Source: UBA1952 sp965246905
GTDB lineage: Bacteria; Bacteroidota; Bacteroidia; Chitinophagales; Chitinophagaceae
NCBI GenBank assembly: GCA_965246905.1
Contig: CBDFFZ010000003.1
Location: 124,001 to 188,000, forward strand
Reading direction: 5' to 3'
Length of the DNA stretch: 64,000 nucleotides
Under the pieces are notes generated by a model that saw only the letters and a program-made list of their open reading frames with translations, was not told where the DNA came from and ran no database searches. Shown here one piece after another: positions 41,596-50,601 of the stretch (position 1 is its first letter; every line of letters begins with the position of its first letter). Both the position numbers and the translations under genes were made by a program.

Positions 41596-42678
41596 TTAAG
41601 CAACATACATACTACCTGTTCGGGCAACTTCTGTGCTGAAAGCAATGCGCTGTGTGCGGGATTTTAAAAACGCTTCAATCTCAGCATTTGTACTGAATCT
41701 TCCATCAAGATCAACAAAATGCCGGGCGAGGAGGTCATAGCGCTTGCGCAGTAGCCAGATGGATACGTGCAGGAAATGAATACCATCGAATACAATTGCA
41801 TCATTTGCCGAATATTGATCTAACGTTTGCCGAAAGAAGGTAGGGTGCTCCGTCCAATGCATCGTAGGGCGCACGTGGTGAGAGATATGGTAGCCATCAT
41901 TCCAGCATTTGTGATTGTAGTTGGTGTTGATGCAGGTTATGCTGTTTTTATAATGATTGCCGGGATCTGTGGCATCTATGAATGCATGTTGCGCCCAGTT
42001 CCCAAACATGGCCACGAAGCGGAACAGGAAAAAAGGAACCAGAAATACAATTACAGTCGCCTGCCAGTTTAGAAAGCACATGGCGCCACAAAACGCAAAG
42101 AAGGTAAGCTCGCCGCGAACAGCCCGGTACATAAGGCGCTTACGCTTTTTACGGAAGAAATATGTAACAAGATGGTAGATGCCAGCAAACAGGAACGAGG
42201 CGAAATACTTAGTAAAATCCTTCGCAGAGTCGCGCTGGAAGGGCATAGTACTGCTTTCATCCTCCTCGAGGTTATTCTCAGCATGGTGCATGCCTACATG
42301 ATGGGCAAAGTAGGTTTCGGGCGAATGACCGAAGAACGGTGAAAGCACCCATGGAATGTAATGGTTCAGAAAACCATATTCCTTTTTAAATAAGTTGCGG
42401 TGGCTCGTGCAATGCAGCATCAGCCCAAATGGCCCTTTGAAGCTAACATTATTTAAAAAATGATAGGCAACAGCAGCCAGCGCAAACCACCAGCCATTCA
42501 CAAAAGGCATATAGAGCAACACCGCAAGCGGGATGATCGTAAAGGTGATTTTAAGCGCAAGATAAATAAAAGGAAGGTCGCGCTCATCCCGGATCAAACG
42601 CAGAAAAAAACGGTCTGCGGGGCTGTAAGCGGCAGGCTTTACAAATACGGGATCCGTATTGGGGGCAAGCTGCATCAT
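41596..42678 (-). CDS. Membrane fatty acid desaturase/hydroxylase family protein
   Basis: A 360-residue integral-membrane protein with the three His boxes of the non-haem diiron desaturase superfamily: HCTSHR, HHVGMHH and HISHHVRP. Hydrophobic segments lie around residues 43-75 and 190-240. Such enzymes use O2 to desaturate or hydroxylate lipid acyl chains or carotenoids; the substrate is unresolved. Start MMQLAPNTDPVF at 42678. Monocistronic, followed by the M4 peptidase gene on the same strand. Confidence 0.85.
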   Translation of the reverse strand: MMQLAPNTDPVFVKPAAYSPADRFFLRLIRDERDLPFIYLALKITFTIIPLAVLLYMPFVNGWWFALAAVAYHFLNNVSFKGPFGLMLHCTSHRNLFKKEYGFLNHYIPWVLSPFFGHSPETYFAHHVGMHHAENNLEEDESSTMPFQRDSAKDFTKYFASFLFAGIYHLVTYFFRKKRKRLMYRAVRGELTFFAFCGAMCFLNWQATVIVFLVPFFLFRFVAMFGNWAQHAFIDATDPGNHYKNSITCINTNYNHKCWNDGYHISHHVRPTMHWTEHPTFFRQTLDQYSANDAIVFDGIHFLHVSIWLLRKRYDLLARHFVDLDGRFSTNAEIEAFLKSRTQRIAFSTEVARTGSMYVA

Positions 42679-42770
42679 TGGTATAAAGAAAGAATTTTAA
42701 GCACTGCAATGTTACTCAATTATTTGCGGAAGCACTTCCGCCCAGCGTCATTTTTAAGCAGGCGGAAACA

Positions 42771-42794
42771 AAAAAGCCCGCTACGAAAGCGGGC
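42771..42794 (-). terminator. Rho-independent terminator of the lipoprotein gene
   Basis: GCCCGC (42776-42781) with GCGGGC (42789-42794), 7-nt loop; minus-strand exit has TTTTTT. A second stem, CCGGAAAGAA (from 42803) with TTTCTTTCCGG (to 42832), overlaps the stop codon of the same gene. Confidence 0.85.
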
Positions 42795-42816
42795 AATAAC
42801 GTCCGGAAAGAAGAAT

Positions 42817-43731
42817 CTATTTTTTCTTTCCGGTGATGTGTGTATCGGAATTGATATTTGTTTGAATTGGCACTGGCATACCAGTCATTTTCATACTTCC
42901 TTTTATTTTCTGGTTAATCTTACTATCTATAACTAGCCCAGAAGCAATGTCCACATCCATTTTGCCCTGACTATCACCTTCTAGGTTAATTTTCATTTCC
43001 TGACCAGCCATTTGTTTGGTACCTTCATTCGAAGATATTTTAGAGGCGATGTCAATATGGGCCGTGCCACCGTTGACACTAGTCAGTTTATATGTATTGT
43101 CAAGCTTCAGACTAAATGGCCCCATATTTAAGTTCATCGATTTTATCCAGGTGTCGCCAGTTTTCACCGCTTTATCAGGATAGATATTCAGCGACTGCTG
43201 CATCATAGAGCGTACTGCAGTGTCGTTAAATACACCAGCAATCTGCTTTCGCATAACCTCATCTTGGGGTGTACCGGTAGTACCTATGCTTTGTATAATA
43301 TTGTCGAGACCCTCAATCTTCGAGATATCACCTTTCTCAGAAACATACATAGAGAAAGGCTTGTTTAGCATCATTCCGAAAATATTTAGCATCGTATCTT
43401 TCTTGCCGCCATCTTTGGAATCATATTCCATGTTGCCCATCGGGCTCCGCATACTCATAGCGATACGATCGTACGAAATAGTGAGTTTTCTGCCTGTCCC
43501 TTCACCTGCAACGACATCATAGGTGCTTTCCATGGTCATCGTTTGGTCCGTTTTTGCACTCTGGCCCATTGCACTCTGTTCCATAGTCATTTTCATATCC
43601 ATAACGTACCCGTATTTCGCTCCGCTCTGGAGGTTCATTTTCAGATCTATTGCATCGCCGCCGGATTTACAGCTCTGGAATGCGCTCGCGGTTATCAGGC
43701 CGGCTGCAACCAGTAATAGTGTCTTGTTCAT
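42817..43731 (-). CDS. Putative lipoprotein of unknown function (DUF6263-like)
   Basis: A 304-residue exported protein with a lipobox (SAFQSC, Cys20), so lipid-anchored, probably in the outer membrane. The body is Met-rich with beta-strand repeats (YVMDMKMTMEQ, MTMESTYDV, KGSMKMTGM). Overall pattern resembles Bacteroidota lipoproteins that contain a lipid-binding-like beta fold and segments such as YPDKAVKTGDTWIKS and GTAHIDIASKI. Function unknown. A terminator overlaps and follows its stop codon. Confidence 0.75.
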   Translation of the reverse strand: MNKTLLLVAAGLITASAFQSCKSGGDAIDLKMNLQSGAKYGYVMDMKMTMEQSAMGQSAKTDQTMTMESTYDVVAGEGTGRKLTISYDRIAMSMRSPMGNMEYDSKDGGKKDTMLNIFGMMLNKPFSMYVSEKGDISKIEGLDNIIQSIGTTGTPQDEVMRKQIAGVFNDTAVRSMMQQSLNIYPDKAVKTGDTWIKSMNLNMGPFSLKLDNTYKLTSVNGGTAHIDIASKISSNEGTKQMAGQEMKINLEGDSQGKMDVDIASGLVIDSKINQKIKGSMKMTGMPVPIQTNINSDTHITGKKK

Positions 43732-43778
43732 AAAGAATGTGTCTTGATAATTTTGGGGGCGAATGTACTGGTTTTTAT

Positions 43779-43922
43779 ATTCCGGAATTCGGATTTAGGA
43801 ATTCGGATTTGTGTTTTGTGCATCGTTTGAGGAAAATTCAGAATGAACCCTTCTTTATGATCAGAATGAGAGTATTACTATAAAGGGAGAAATCCGCAAT
43901 CCGCATTCCGCAATCCGGAATG
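43779..43922. repeat. Inverted pair of heptad-repeat arrays between the lipoprotein gene and pth
   Basis: Left array (43779-43810): ATTCCGG, AATTCGG, ATTTAGG, AATTCGG, ATTT. Right array on the minus strand (43922-43891): ATTCCGG, ATTGCGG, AATGCGG, ATTGCGG, ATTT. Both are 32 bp and match at 25 of 32 positions, so they can pair across an 80-nt loop. The best-formed inverted pair of the family. Confidence 0.75.
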
Positions 43923-43925
43923 ATA

Positions 43926-44486
43926 TCATTTATTAAACTCCGTCATCGTCCGCGCGATGCCTATGGCAGCGAAGCTTTCAATTATTTCCACACTTTTCAG
44001 CAGCTTTTCTTTTACAAGGGGCAGCTCGCTTGGTTTCCATTTGCCCAGCACAAAATCAATCTGTTTTCCTTTTGAGAACTGGTCGCCGATGCCGAAGCGT
44101 AGGCGCGGATACTGAGCCGTTTGAAGCACCAGCTCTATATTCTTAAGACCGTTGTGTCCGGCAGCGCTCCCGGATGCGCGCAAGCGTAAAGTATCCAGCG
44201 GTAGCGCTAGATCATCCACAACTACCAATGAGTTATCTACGGCAATCTGCTCTTTATCCAGCCAGTATTTCATGGCTTTTCCGCTAAGGTTCATATATGT
44301 GGTAGGCTTTATTACGATAAATGTCTTGCCTTTCCATTTACATTCCGCTTTGAATGCGTGCCGCTCTAAAGAAAACCGGCCTCCATGTTTCAGCACAAAT
44401 GTATCCGCTACATCAAACCCTATATTATGGCGTGTGGCGTCATATTCCGCTCCAACATTCCCGAGGCCGACCAATATAAATTTCAT
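43926..44486 (-). CDS. pth: Peptidyl-tRNA hydrolase
   Basis: A 186-residue enzyme that frees tRNA from peptidyl-tRNA released by stalled ribosomes. Active-site residues are in their usual places: Asn10 (GLGNVG), His20 (TRHNIGF), Asn66 (TYMNLSG), the Asp pair at 91-92 (VVDDLALP) and Asn112 (AGHNG). The length is normal. ATG 44486 lies only 4 bp after the -7 box TATCTTCG, so the mRNA is probably leaderless. Heptad arrays lie right after its stop. Confidence 0.96.
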   Translation of the reverse strand: MKFILVGLGNVGAEYDATRHNIGFDVADTFVLKHGGRFSLERHAFKAECKWKGKTFIVIKPTTYMNLSGKAMKYWLDKEQIAVDNSLVVVDDLALPLDTLRLRASGSAAGHNGLKNIELVLQTAQYPRLRFGIGDQFSKGKQIDFVLGKWKPSELPLVKEKLLKSVEIIESFAAIGIARTMTEFNK

Positions 44487-44490
44487 GCGG

Positions 44491-44498
44491 CGAAGATA
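44491..44498 (-). promoter_or_regulatory. -7 box TATCTTCG for pth, implying a leaderless mRNA
   Basis: One mismatch to TAnnTTTG, 4 bp from the ATG; a TTC at 19-bp spacing stands at the -33 position. Confidence 0.5.
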
Positions 44499-44613
44499 AG
44501 AAGCTGCAGCCCTGAGCGAAAAAAATCATGGCCACAATCCCGATATGACCTTCAGTTTTTTGGGGAATTGATTTTGGCCTTACTGGCTTAAAAAAAAATA
44601 TCATTAAGTTAAA

Positions 44614-44657
44614 ATGATAGTAAAGCTATCATTGATAGTTATAAAAAATTATTTTTG
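44614..44657 (+). promoter_or_regulatory. Promoter and palindromic operator of the export operon
   Basis: -7 box TATTTTTG at 44650-44657. Upstream, at 44614-44632, is the perfect palindrome ATGATAGTAAAGCTATCAT (7-bp arms, 5-bp centre), followed by an extra half-site TGATAGTTA at 44633-44641. A palindrome with 15 of 18 identical positions lies at 49345-49362 in front of purK and tetR. Position over the -33 region fits a repressor site; the TetR protein at 48540-49259 is the obvious candidate (inference). Confidence 0.7.
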
Positions 44658-44674
44658 CCCAAGAATTAGTAATT

Positions 44675-45673
44675 ATGCCCACCGCAAATTTTTCCCAGAT
44701 AAGAAAACTTGTTGAGATAGTTCGCTTTGAGCGTGCAGAAATTCTTTCCATCTATTTCTATGCCATCCTTGCCGGAGGCATTCAGCTAACAATGCCTTTG
44801 GGTATACAAAGCATTATATCTTTTGTACAAGGCGGTGCTGTTTCTACGTCGTTGATATTACTCATTCTGCTCGTGATAATTGGTGTGGCGCTTACGGGTC
44901 TGTTTCAGGTAAACGTGATGAAGATTATTGAAAAGATACAACAACAGCTTTTTGTTAGATACGCGCTTAGCTATGCAGAAGCCATACCGAAAATATGTGC
45001 AAACGTAGGTCAGCTTGCCATCCTTCCCAAAATAGCCAACCACTACTTCGACATACCATCGTTGCAAAAAGGGATTGGTAAGCTTCTGGTTGATGTGCCG
45101 GCCGCAAGCATTCAGATATTAGCAGGACTGATTTTGCTTTCGTTTTATCATTCTGCATTCATTGTCTTTGCGGCCCTTCTTGTGGTTGTTCTATTACTTA
45201 TTTTCCGATATAGTGGCGCGAGGGGTCTTGCTTCGTCTATTGAGGAAAGCGATTATAAATATCAATTAGGCAGGCAATTGCAGGTACTCGCAAATCAACC
45301 CAAACATCTTGACAACTCAGCTCCCAATCTCAGCCATCTTGCGGAAAGTGATTTACTTGTCACCGGATATCTTCGTGCCAGAACACGTCATTTTCATGTT
45401 TTGAAATTTCAATATTGGACGCTTATTGTATTTAAGCTATTGATTACAGCAGGAATGCTCATTCTTGGTGCGCTCCTTTTATTAAATCGCCAGTTGAGCA
45501 TTGGCCAGTTTATAGCCGTTGAGATTGTGATCCTGTTAGTAATTAATTCGGTTGAAAAGCTGATTATCAATCTCGACAATGTTTACGATGTTCTTACATC
45601 TGTAGAAAAGCTAAGTAAACTATTGGAACTAACGCTTTCCAATCCTCAGAAAACGGAAATTAGACCAGACTGA
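44675..45673 (+). CDS. ABC exporter-type transmembrane protein without nucleotide-binding domain
   Basis: A 332-residue membrane protein with the fold order of an ABC type-1 exporter (LapB/HlyB-like) membrane domain: hydrophobic helices at about 24-45, 58-80, 148-180, 245-270 and 275-295, and the closing segment NLDNVYDVLTSVEKLSKLLEL that in HlyB/LapB-like proteins leads into the ATPase domain. It ends there: no Walker A, signature or Walker B motif, and only 61 bp follow before the next gene, too few for a lost ATPase. First gene of an operon with HlyD and TolC partners. Energy must come from an ATPase encoded elsewhere, or the protein acts differently (inference). It could be a known Bacteroidota family I do not recognise. 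Confidence 0.75.
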   Translation: MPTANFSQIRKLVEIVRFERAEILSIYFYAILAGGIQLTMPLGIQSIISFVQGGAVSTSLILLILLVIIGVALTGLFQVNVMKIIEKIQQQLFVRYALSYAEAIPKICANVGQLAILPKIANHYFDIPSLQKGIGKLLVDVPAASIQILAGLILLSFYHSAFIVFAALLVVVLLLIFRYSGARGLASSIEESDYKYQLGRQLQVLANQPKHLDNSAPNLSHLAESDLLVTGYLRARTRHFHVLKFQYWTLIVFKLLITAGMLILGALLLLNRQLSIGQFIAVEIVILLVINSVEKLIINLDNVYDVLTSVEKLSKLLELTLSNPQKTEIRPD

Positions 45674-45734
45674 ATAATTAAAGTGGGGTCAAAGTACCGG
45701 GCATGGATTAATAGCATTCTACGAAAAAAATCTA

Positions 45735-47084
45735 ATGAAAGGCATCCAACAAAAGATTGAGCAGGAGTATCCATGTATATCCTTGAATTCGTTTAAAGAG
45801 GTGTATCGGGCTAATAATAGAAGTAGTGTGCATCTCTGGGCACTTGCCATTATTGGAGCTACAGTTATCTCAATATTCCTACCCTGGACACAAAACATAC
45901 GTGCTTCGGGTAGGATTACATCGCTGAGGCAGGAATTCCGCGCGCAGGAAGTAAATAGCATCATCAGCGGGAAGATTATTAAATGGTATGTAACTGAGGG
46001 TGCATTCGTGAATGCCGGCGATACGCTTGCAGTATTGGCTGAGGTGAAGGATGCGTACCTGGATCCGAAATTATTAGCCAGAACAAGGGAGCAAATCAAT
46101 GCAAAAAATAATTCCGTTGAAGCATATGGGCAAAAAATCCGCGCATCCGAATCACAAATCAATGCCTTGCACCAGAGCCTTGATCTTAAGGTAGCACATT
46201 TACAAAATAAAGTAGAACAGTTACAGCTTAAGATAATAGGGGACAGTATGGAAATGCTTGCAGCAAACAATGATTTTCGCATTGCAGAAGCTCAATACAA
46301 TCGCCAGAAGATAATGCGCGACAGTGGCCTAGCAAGCCTGGCTCAGGTAGAGCAGCGTGCTCAGAGTTACCAAAGTGCGATGGCTAAAAAAGTTAGTGCG
46401 GGCATACGATTTACCAATACCAAAACTGACCTTATAAATACCGGAATAGAACAGCAGGGAGCGGTACAGGAGTATAGCGAAAAGGTAGCAAAGGCTCAGG
46501 GGGAAAGGGCCTCTGCATTGGGTGATCGGAGCACTGGAGAAGGAGAGGCATCTAAGCTTGAAAGCCAATTCTCTAATTATAGCATTCGTGCCGGGCAGTA
46601 TTATATTAAAGCTCCGCAATCCGGGCAAATTATGGCCGCAACAAAATCGGGCATAAATGAAATGGTTAAAGAAGGTGAGAAGCTTATGGAAATAGTACCT
46701 GCAGGTGCTGCACATGCAGTTGAGCTATTTATCCGCCCCTTGGACAGGACCTTGCTGCACAAAGGGCAAAAGGTAAATTTCGTATTCGATGGCTATCCGG
46801 CTATTGTATTTAGCGGCTGGCCGGAGGCTTCGAGCGGCACATTTAGCGGGGTAGTATCGTCTATTGAAACAAATGTAGGGTCTGGAGGCAAGTTCCGTGT
46901 GTTAGTAGCTGAAGATAAGCAGGCTCGTCCGTGGCCGGTAACACTTAACCTGGGCGGTGGCGCACAGGGAATTGCATTGCTCAATAACGTACCCATCTGG
47001 TATGAGTTATGGCGCAACATCAACGGCTTCCCGCCGGATTTTTACGCAACTAAGGAAGAGCACATTTATGAAAATAAAAAGTAG
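45735..47084 (+). CDS. HlyD-family periplasmic adaptor (membrane fusion protein)
   Basis: A 449-residue adaptor linking an inner-membrane exporter to an outer-membrane channel. One N-terminal membrane helix at about 33-50, a split biotinyl-lipoyl-like domain (NSIISGKIIKWYVTEGAFVN near 74 and YYIKAPQSGQIMAATKSGIN near 296), a long alpha-hairpin between them (about 110-280, heptad-rich), and a C-terminal beta domain. It lies 61 bp after the exporter gene and overlaps the TolC-like gene by 17 bp, so translational coupling is likely. Confidence 0.9.
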   Translation: MKGIQQKIEQEYPCISLNSFKEVYRANNRSSVHLWALAIIGATVISIFLPWTQNIRASGRITSLRQEFRAQEVNSIISGKIIKWYVTEGAFVNAGDTLAVLAEVKDAYLDPKLLARTREQINAKNNSVEAYGQKIRASESQINALHQSLDLKVAHLQNKVEQLQLKIIGDSMEMLAANNDFRIAEAQYNRQKIMRDSGLASLAQVEQRAQSYQSAMAKKVSAGIRFTNTKTDLINTGIEQQGAVQEYSEKVAKAQGERASALGDRSTGEGEASKLESQFSNYSIRAGQYYIKAPQSGQIMAATKSGINEMVKEGEKLMEIVPAGAAHAVELFIRPLDRTLLHKGQKVNFVFDGYPAIVFSGWPEASSGTFSGVVSSIETNVGSGGKFRVLVAEDKQARPWPVTLNLGGGAQGIALLNNVPIWYELWRNINGFPPDFYATKEEHIYENKK

Positions 47085-48477
47085 CCAGTTAAGCAGGCTT
47101 ATATGCGTGATATCCCTTTTGTTATCGCACTCCGCTTTTGGGATTAATGATAGTTTGCGTACGCTAGGCGAAAAGGAATTTCTTAGTATTGTGAGGCAAT
47201 ACCATCCGGTAGTCCGGAGCGCTGGGCTACAGGTGATAAGGGCTCAGGCAGGCATTCAGCAGGCAAGGGGTGCATTCGATCCTTTGCTGAGAGGGGGTTT
47301 AAGCCAAAAGACGTTAGAGGGCAAGCAGTACTATCAATATTTTAGTTCGGAAATCAGCATTCCTACCTGGTTTGGGTTAGAAATAGTGGGAGGCACAGAA
47401 GATGTAAATGGCGAACGTGTGAATCCGGAAACGACTAACGGAGTGCTTAGCTATGCAGGTGCGAAGCTGAACCTCAACAGTATTGTAATGGATAGTCGCC
47501 GTGCAATATTACGGCAGGCCAAAGCGCTCCTCCGGCAAAGTCTGGCCGAGCGTATGCTGGCGGTTAATAGCCTGATCTATGAAGGCCTGGGCAGCTTTTA
47601 TAATTGGCAAAAGGAAGCGACCCGGTTGCAAATTCTTGCTTCATCGCTCGAAAATGCACGCGAACGCGCACGGTTTGTAAGGATTGAATACGAACAACGC
47701 GCAAGGCCAGCGATTGATACAATTGAAGCTGCAACACAAATCCTCTCGATAGAACAGCAAAGGGAAGCCACAATGTTAGCTTTTCAAAATGCAGGGCTGG
47801 AATTGAACAACTACTTATGGCTGCCTGATGGCTCCCCTTATCTATCTTCTGTAATGATGGTTCCGGCTATTGATACAATAGATAAAATACCGCGATCCTC
47901 TTTAGAAATGATCATTGTCGAGGCATTGGATACCCACCCGAAGTTAGCCCTCCTGCACAGCAAGATGGATATTTTGAATATTGAGCGGAAACTCAAAAGC
48001 AGCTATCTACTCCCGAAAATGAGTGTTAAAGGGATGATTTTATCAAAAGGATATGCAGCTCCAGGTAATTTTAGCGGTCCTTTTCTCGAGAGCAATAATA
48101 AGATAGCTGTAGAGATCCTATTTCCGCTTTTTCTACGGGAAGGCCGCGGCAGTTACCGTGCCGCAGGGCTGAAAATCCTGGAGACGAATATCGAACGCGA
48201 TGCACAGAAACTGGCAATTGAAAATAAAATCCGGGCCGCATTTAATGATGTCAATTCCTATAACGGACAACTTCGCATTTTAGAGGAATTGATGGCCGGC
48301 TACACAAATATTTACAATGGTGATCGTATTCGGTTTGAAGGTGGTGAAAGTACCTTGTTCATCATTAATGGCCGGCAAAATAAGATAATAGAAACTGCCG
48401 AGAAAATGGCCGACCTCAAATGCAAACAACGAAAGGCGATAGCAGGCTTTTATTACGCCGCAGGAAAGTTGCAATAA
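47068..48477 (+). CDS. TolC-family outer-membrane efflux protein
   Basis: A 469-residue outer-membrane channel. Signal peptide 1-25 (ends HSAFG). Two alpha-helical repeats are visible: first LRTLGEKEFLSIVRQYHPVV ... GIQQARGAFDPLL, second near residue 290 (EMIIVEALDTHPKLALLHSK ... LLPKMSVKG). ATG 47068 is preferred to an upstream TTG; it overlaps the HlyD stop by 17 bp. Completes the tripartite export operon begun at 44675. Followed by the convergent TetR gene. Confidence 0.9.
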   Translation: MKIKSSQLSRLICVISLLLSHSAFGINDSLRTLGEKEFLSIVRQYHPVVRSAGLQVIRAQAGIQQARGAFDPLLRGGLSQKTLEGKQYYQYFSSEISIPTWFGLEIVGGTEDVNGERVNPETTNGVLSYAGAKLNLNSIVMDSRRAILRQAKALLRQSLAERMLAVNSLIYEGLGSFYNWQKEATRLQILASSLENARERARFVRIEYEQRARPAIDTIEAATQILSIEQQREATMLAFQNAGLELNNYLWLPDGSPYLSSVMMVPAIDTIDKIPRSSLEMIIVEALDTHPKLALLHSKMDILNIERKLKSSYLLPKMSVKGMILSKGYAAPGNFSGPFLESNNKIAVEILFPLFLREGRGSYRAAGLKILETNIERDAQKLAIENKIRAAFNDVNSYNGQLRILEELMAGYTNIYNGDRIRFEGGESTLFIINGRQNKIIETAEKMADLKCKQRKAIAGFYYAAGKLQ

Positions 48478-48539
48478 AATAAGGACAATATCCTTCCTCG
48501 TAATAATTGTGTCAAGCTATGTTTTATGCCGTAAAGTTA

Positions 48540-49259
48540 TTACTTATAGCGATTTTTGCTTTTTCCCACAGGGCTCTTCACCAGCATAGCATCCAGCGCA
48601 CTGAATACCAAATGTTCTAAAAACTGAAGGAGCGGCAGGGCATCTTTCGAACCACCAAAATCAGTGAGTCGGGGTAAATTATCCTTGAAAAAAAGTTGAT
48701 GGTGGGCGGTCTCGATCAGCGTGCTGGCAAGGGAATGCGGGTAGGGATAACCTGGTTTATAAATTTCAAAAATCATAGCAATTCGATGGCACAAATCCTT
48801 ATAAGGTTGAAATAGCTGGGCCTTGTTATCGGTTGTTACATGGCGGGTAAGGTACGCCTTGTTGCCCTCCATAACTGCGATACGCTGTAGCATCTGCTTT
48901 TCCACACCGGCGAAAGGAAGTTCATCTCCATGCTGCTGCGTGACCATACCGATAATTACCCGAATTTTTTCAGCGGCATCGTTGAGATTATTGGTATGAA
49001 AAACAAGGCTGTATTCCATCCACGTCCAAAACCAGGTTATTATGTAGGTAAGCAGGCGGTGCTTATTTTCAAAATAGCGGTAAATCCCCGCTTCAGTGGT
49101 GCCAATCTCTACCGCAAGCTTTCTGAAAGTGAAGTCTTCAAAACCCAACTGATCAATCATTCGGATGCCTTGTACAATAATTTTTTTGCCCAACTCCGAA
49201 CTCTCAGGATCGCGCAGGTAAAGGGCAGCATTCATTTTAATCTGAAGATTCAATTCCAT
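48540..49259 (-). CDS. TetR-family transcription regulator
   Basis: A 239-residue regulator. The N-terminal helix-turn-helix is at about residues 44-63 (FTFRKLAVEIGTTEAGIYRYF), preceded by a ~25-residue extension, and the ligand-binding C-terminal half is unassigned. It converges with the export operon and diverges from purK. The palindrome GATAGTAATACTATC at 49346-49360 lies between it and purK, and a close copy fronts the export operon, so both are likely targets (inference). On the minus strand TATCTTTA near 49290 is a possible -7 box of its own. Confidence 0.9.
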   Translation of the reverse strand: MELNLQIKMNAALYLRDPESSELGKKIIVQGIRMIDQLGFEDFTFRKLAVEIGTTEAGIYRYFENKHRLLTYIITWFWTWMEYSLVFHTNNLNDAAEKIRVIIGMVTQQHGDELPFAGVEKQMLQRIAVMEGNKAYLTRHVTTDNKAQLFQPYKDLCHRIAMIFEIYKPGYPYPHSLASTLIETAHHQLFFKDNLPRLTDFGGSKDALPLLQFLEHLVFSALDAMLVKSPVGKSKNRYK

Positions 49260-49344
49260 GATCTAACTACTATTTAAGGACTAAGCAATAAAGATAAGCT
49301 GGTAATATAAATACCTTCAGAAATGGAAAAAATACTTTTTCTTG

Positions 49345-49385
49345 TGATAGTAATACTATCTTTAAAAAAAGTTTTATTACCTTTG
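49345..49385 (+). promoter_or_regulatory. purK promoter with TetR-type palindrome
   Basis: Perfect -7 box TACCTTTG at 49378-49385. Palindrome GATAGTAATACTATC (5-bp arms GATAG/CTATC) at 49346-49360, ending 17 bp before the -7 box, i.e. over the -33 region; the same geometry (19 bp) is seen in front of the export operon. It could serve tetR autoregulation, purK control, or both. Confidence 0.65.
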
Positions 49386-49404
49386 TCAAAATTGCAATAC
49401 ACTT

Positions 49405-50601
49405 ATGACTTGGCAGAACCAAAGGATTGGAATACTCGGAGGCGGTCAGCTTGGCACCATGCTCATCCGCTCGGCCATTGATTTTGGGTTACATGTATCG
49501 GTTATGGATAAAAGCCCGGATGCTCCCTGTTCCCGGTATGCCAGCAGCTTCGTGGTTGCTGATCCGTTATGCTATGAATCTGTATTGGCATTTGGCCGTA
49601 GTGTCGATATTCTTACGATTGAAAAAGAGGCCGTAAATGTAAAGGCACTACAGGCGCTTGAAAAGGAAGGAATTAAGGTTCATCCATCTTCAACTGTAGT
49701 AGGGCTTATTCAGGATAAATGGATCCAAAAGCAAATGTTGCAGCATGCCGGAATTCCGGTAGTCCCGGGTGTACCTGTTTTAAATCGCACAGACTTACAG
49801 GAGCATGCCGATAAACTGCCGGGATGCCTCAAGTTATGTACCCAGGGCTATGACGGTAAGGGGGTCATGATGCTTCATTCCACGGACGATCTGCTTCTTG
49901 CTTTTGATGCCCCATGCGTTTTGGAAGAACTTGTGGATATTAAGCAGGAGCTCTCCGTTATCGTCTCACGAAATGAATACGGCATTATAGAATGCTACGA
50001 TCCTGTTCTCATGATTTTTCATAAAGAACGTATGCTATTGGATTTTCAGCTTTGCCCGGCAAATATCGACTCCGCGCTTGCAATTGAAGCCAGCAACATT
50101 GCGGTCCGCATTGCCGAAATGGTTGGGTTAGTGGGCATTTTGGCTGTGGAATTATTCATTACACAAGATGGCAAATTATTAGTGAATGAATTGGCGCCAC
50201 GGCCGCACAACAGTGGCCATCACACCATTGAAGCCTGCGCTACCTCGCAATACGAACAACATATCAGGGCCATACTTGGCCTGCCCTTGGGTAACTCAAG
50301 TGCGAAAGGGGGCTCCGTAATGATTAATATCTTGGAGCCTGCCGCCGCACTCAGGTACGGTGCCACACAAGCAATGTGCAGCATTCTTGGCCTCAGCGAC
50401 ACCCACGTGCATTGGTATGGGAAAGGTGGAGGAAAGGAAGGTCGCAAGATCGGCCATATCACCATCACGGAACGCACCATAGAGGATGCGCTGAACAAAG
50501 CAGTAATCGTCCGCCATATGATGAACCCTACTAAAGAAAGTGATAAAGAACTAACATTCACAAATATCAATCAATCCGAACATGCCCGCATCCCTTCTTA
50601 A
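49405..50601 (+). CDS. purK: N5-carboxyaminoimidazole ribonucleotide synthetase
   Basis: A 398-residue ATP-grasp enzyme of purine synthesis: AIR + bicarbonate + ATP gives N5-CAIR. Nucleotide-fold start RIGILGGGQLGTML, the ATP-grasp segment KLCTQGYDGKGVMM, and the catalytic region VELFITQDGKLLVNELAPRPHNSGHHTIEAC typical of PurK. ATG 49405 lies 20 bp after the -7 box. Overlaps purE by 20 bp; the two are translationally coupled. Confidence 0.95.
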   Translation: MTWQNQRIGILGGGQLGTMLIRSAIDFGLHVSVMDKSPDAPCSRYASSFVVADPLCYESVLAFGRSVDILTIEKEAVNVKALQALEKEGIKVHPSSTVVGLIQDKWIQKQMLQHAGIPVVPGVPVLNRTDLQEHADKLPGCLKLCTQGYDGKGVMMLHSTDDLLLAFDAPCVLEELVDIKQELSVIVSRNEYGIIECYDPVLMIFHKERMLLDFQLCPANIDSALAIEASNIAVRIAEMVGLVGILAVELFITQDGKLLVNELAPRPHNSGHHTIEACATSQYEQHIRAILGLPLGNSSAKGGSVMINILEPAAALRYGATQAMCSILGLSDTHVHWYGKGGGKEGRKIGHITITERTIEDALNKAVIVRHMMNPTKESDKELTFTNINQSEHARIPS

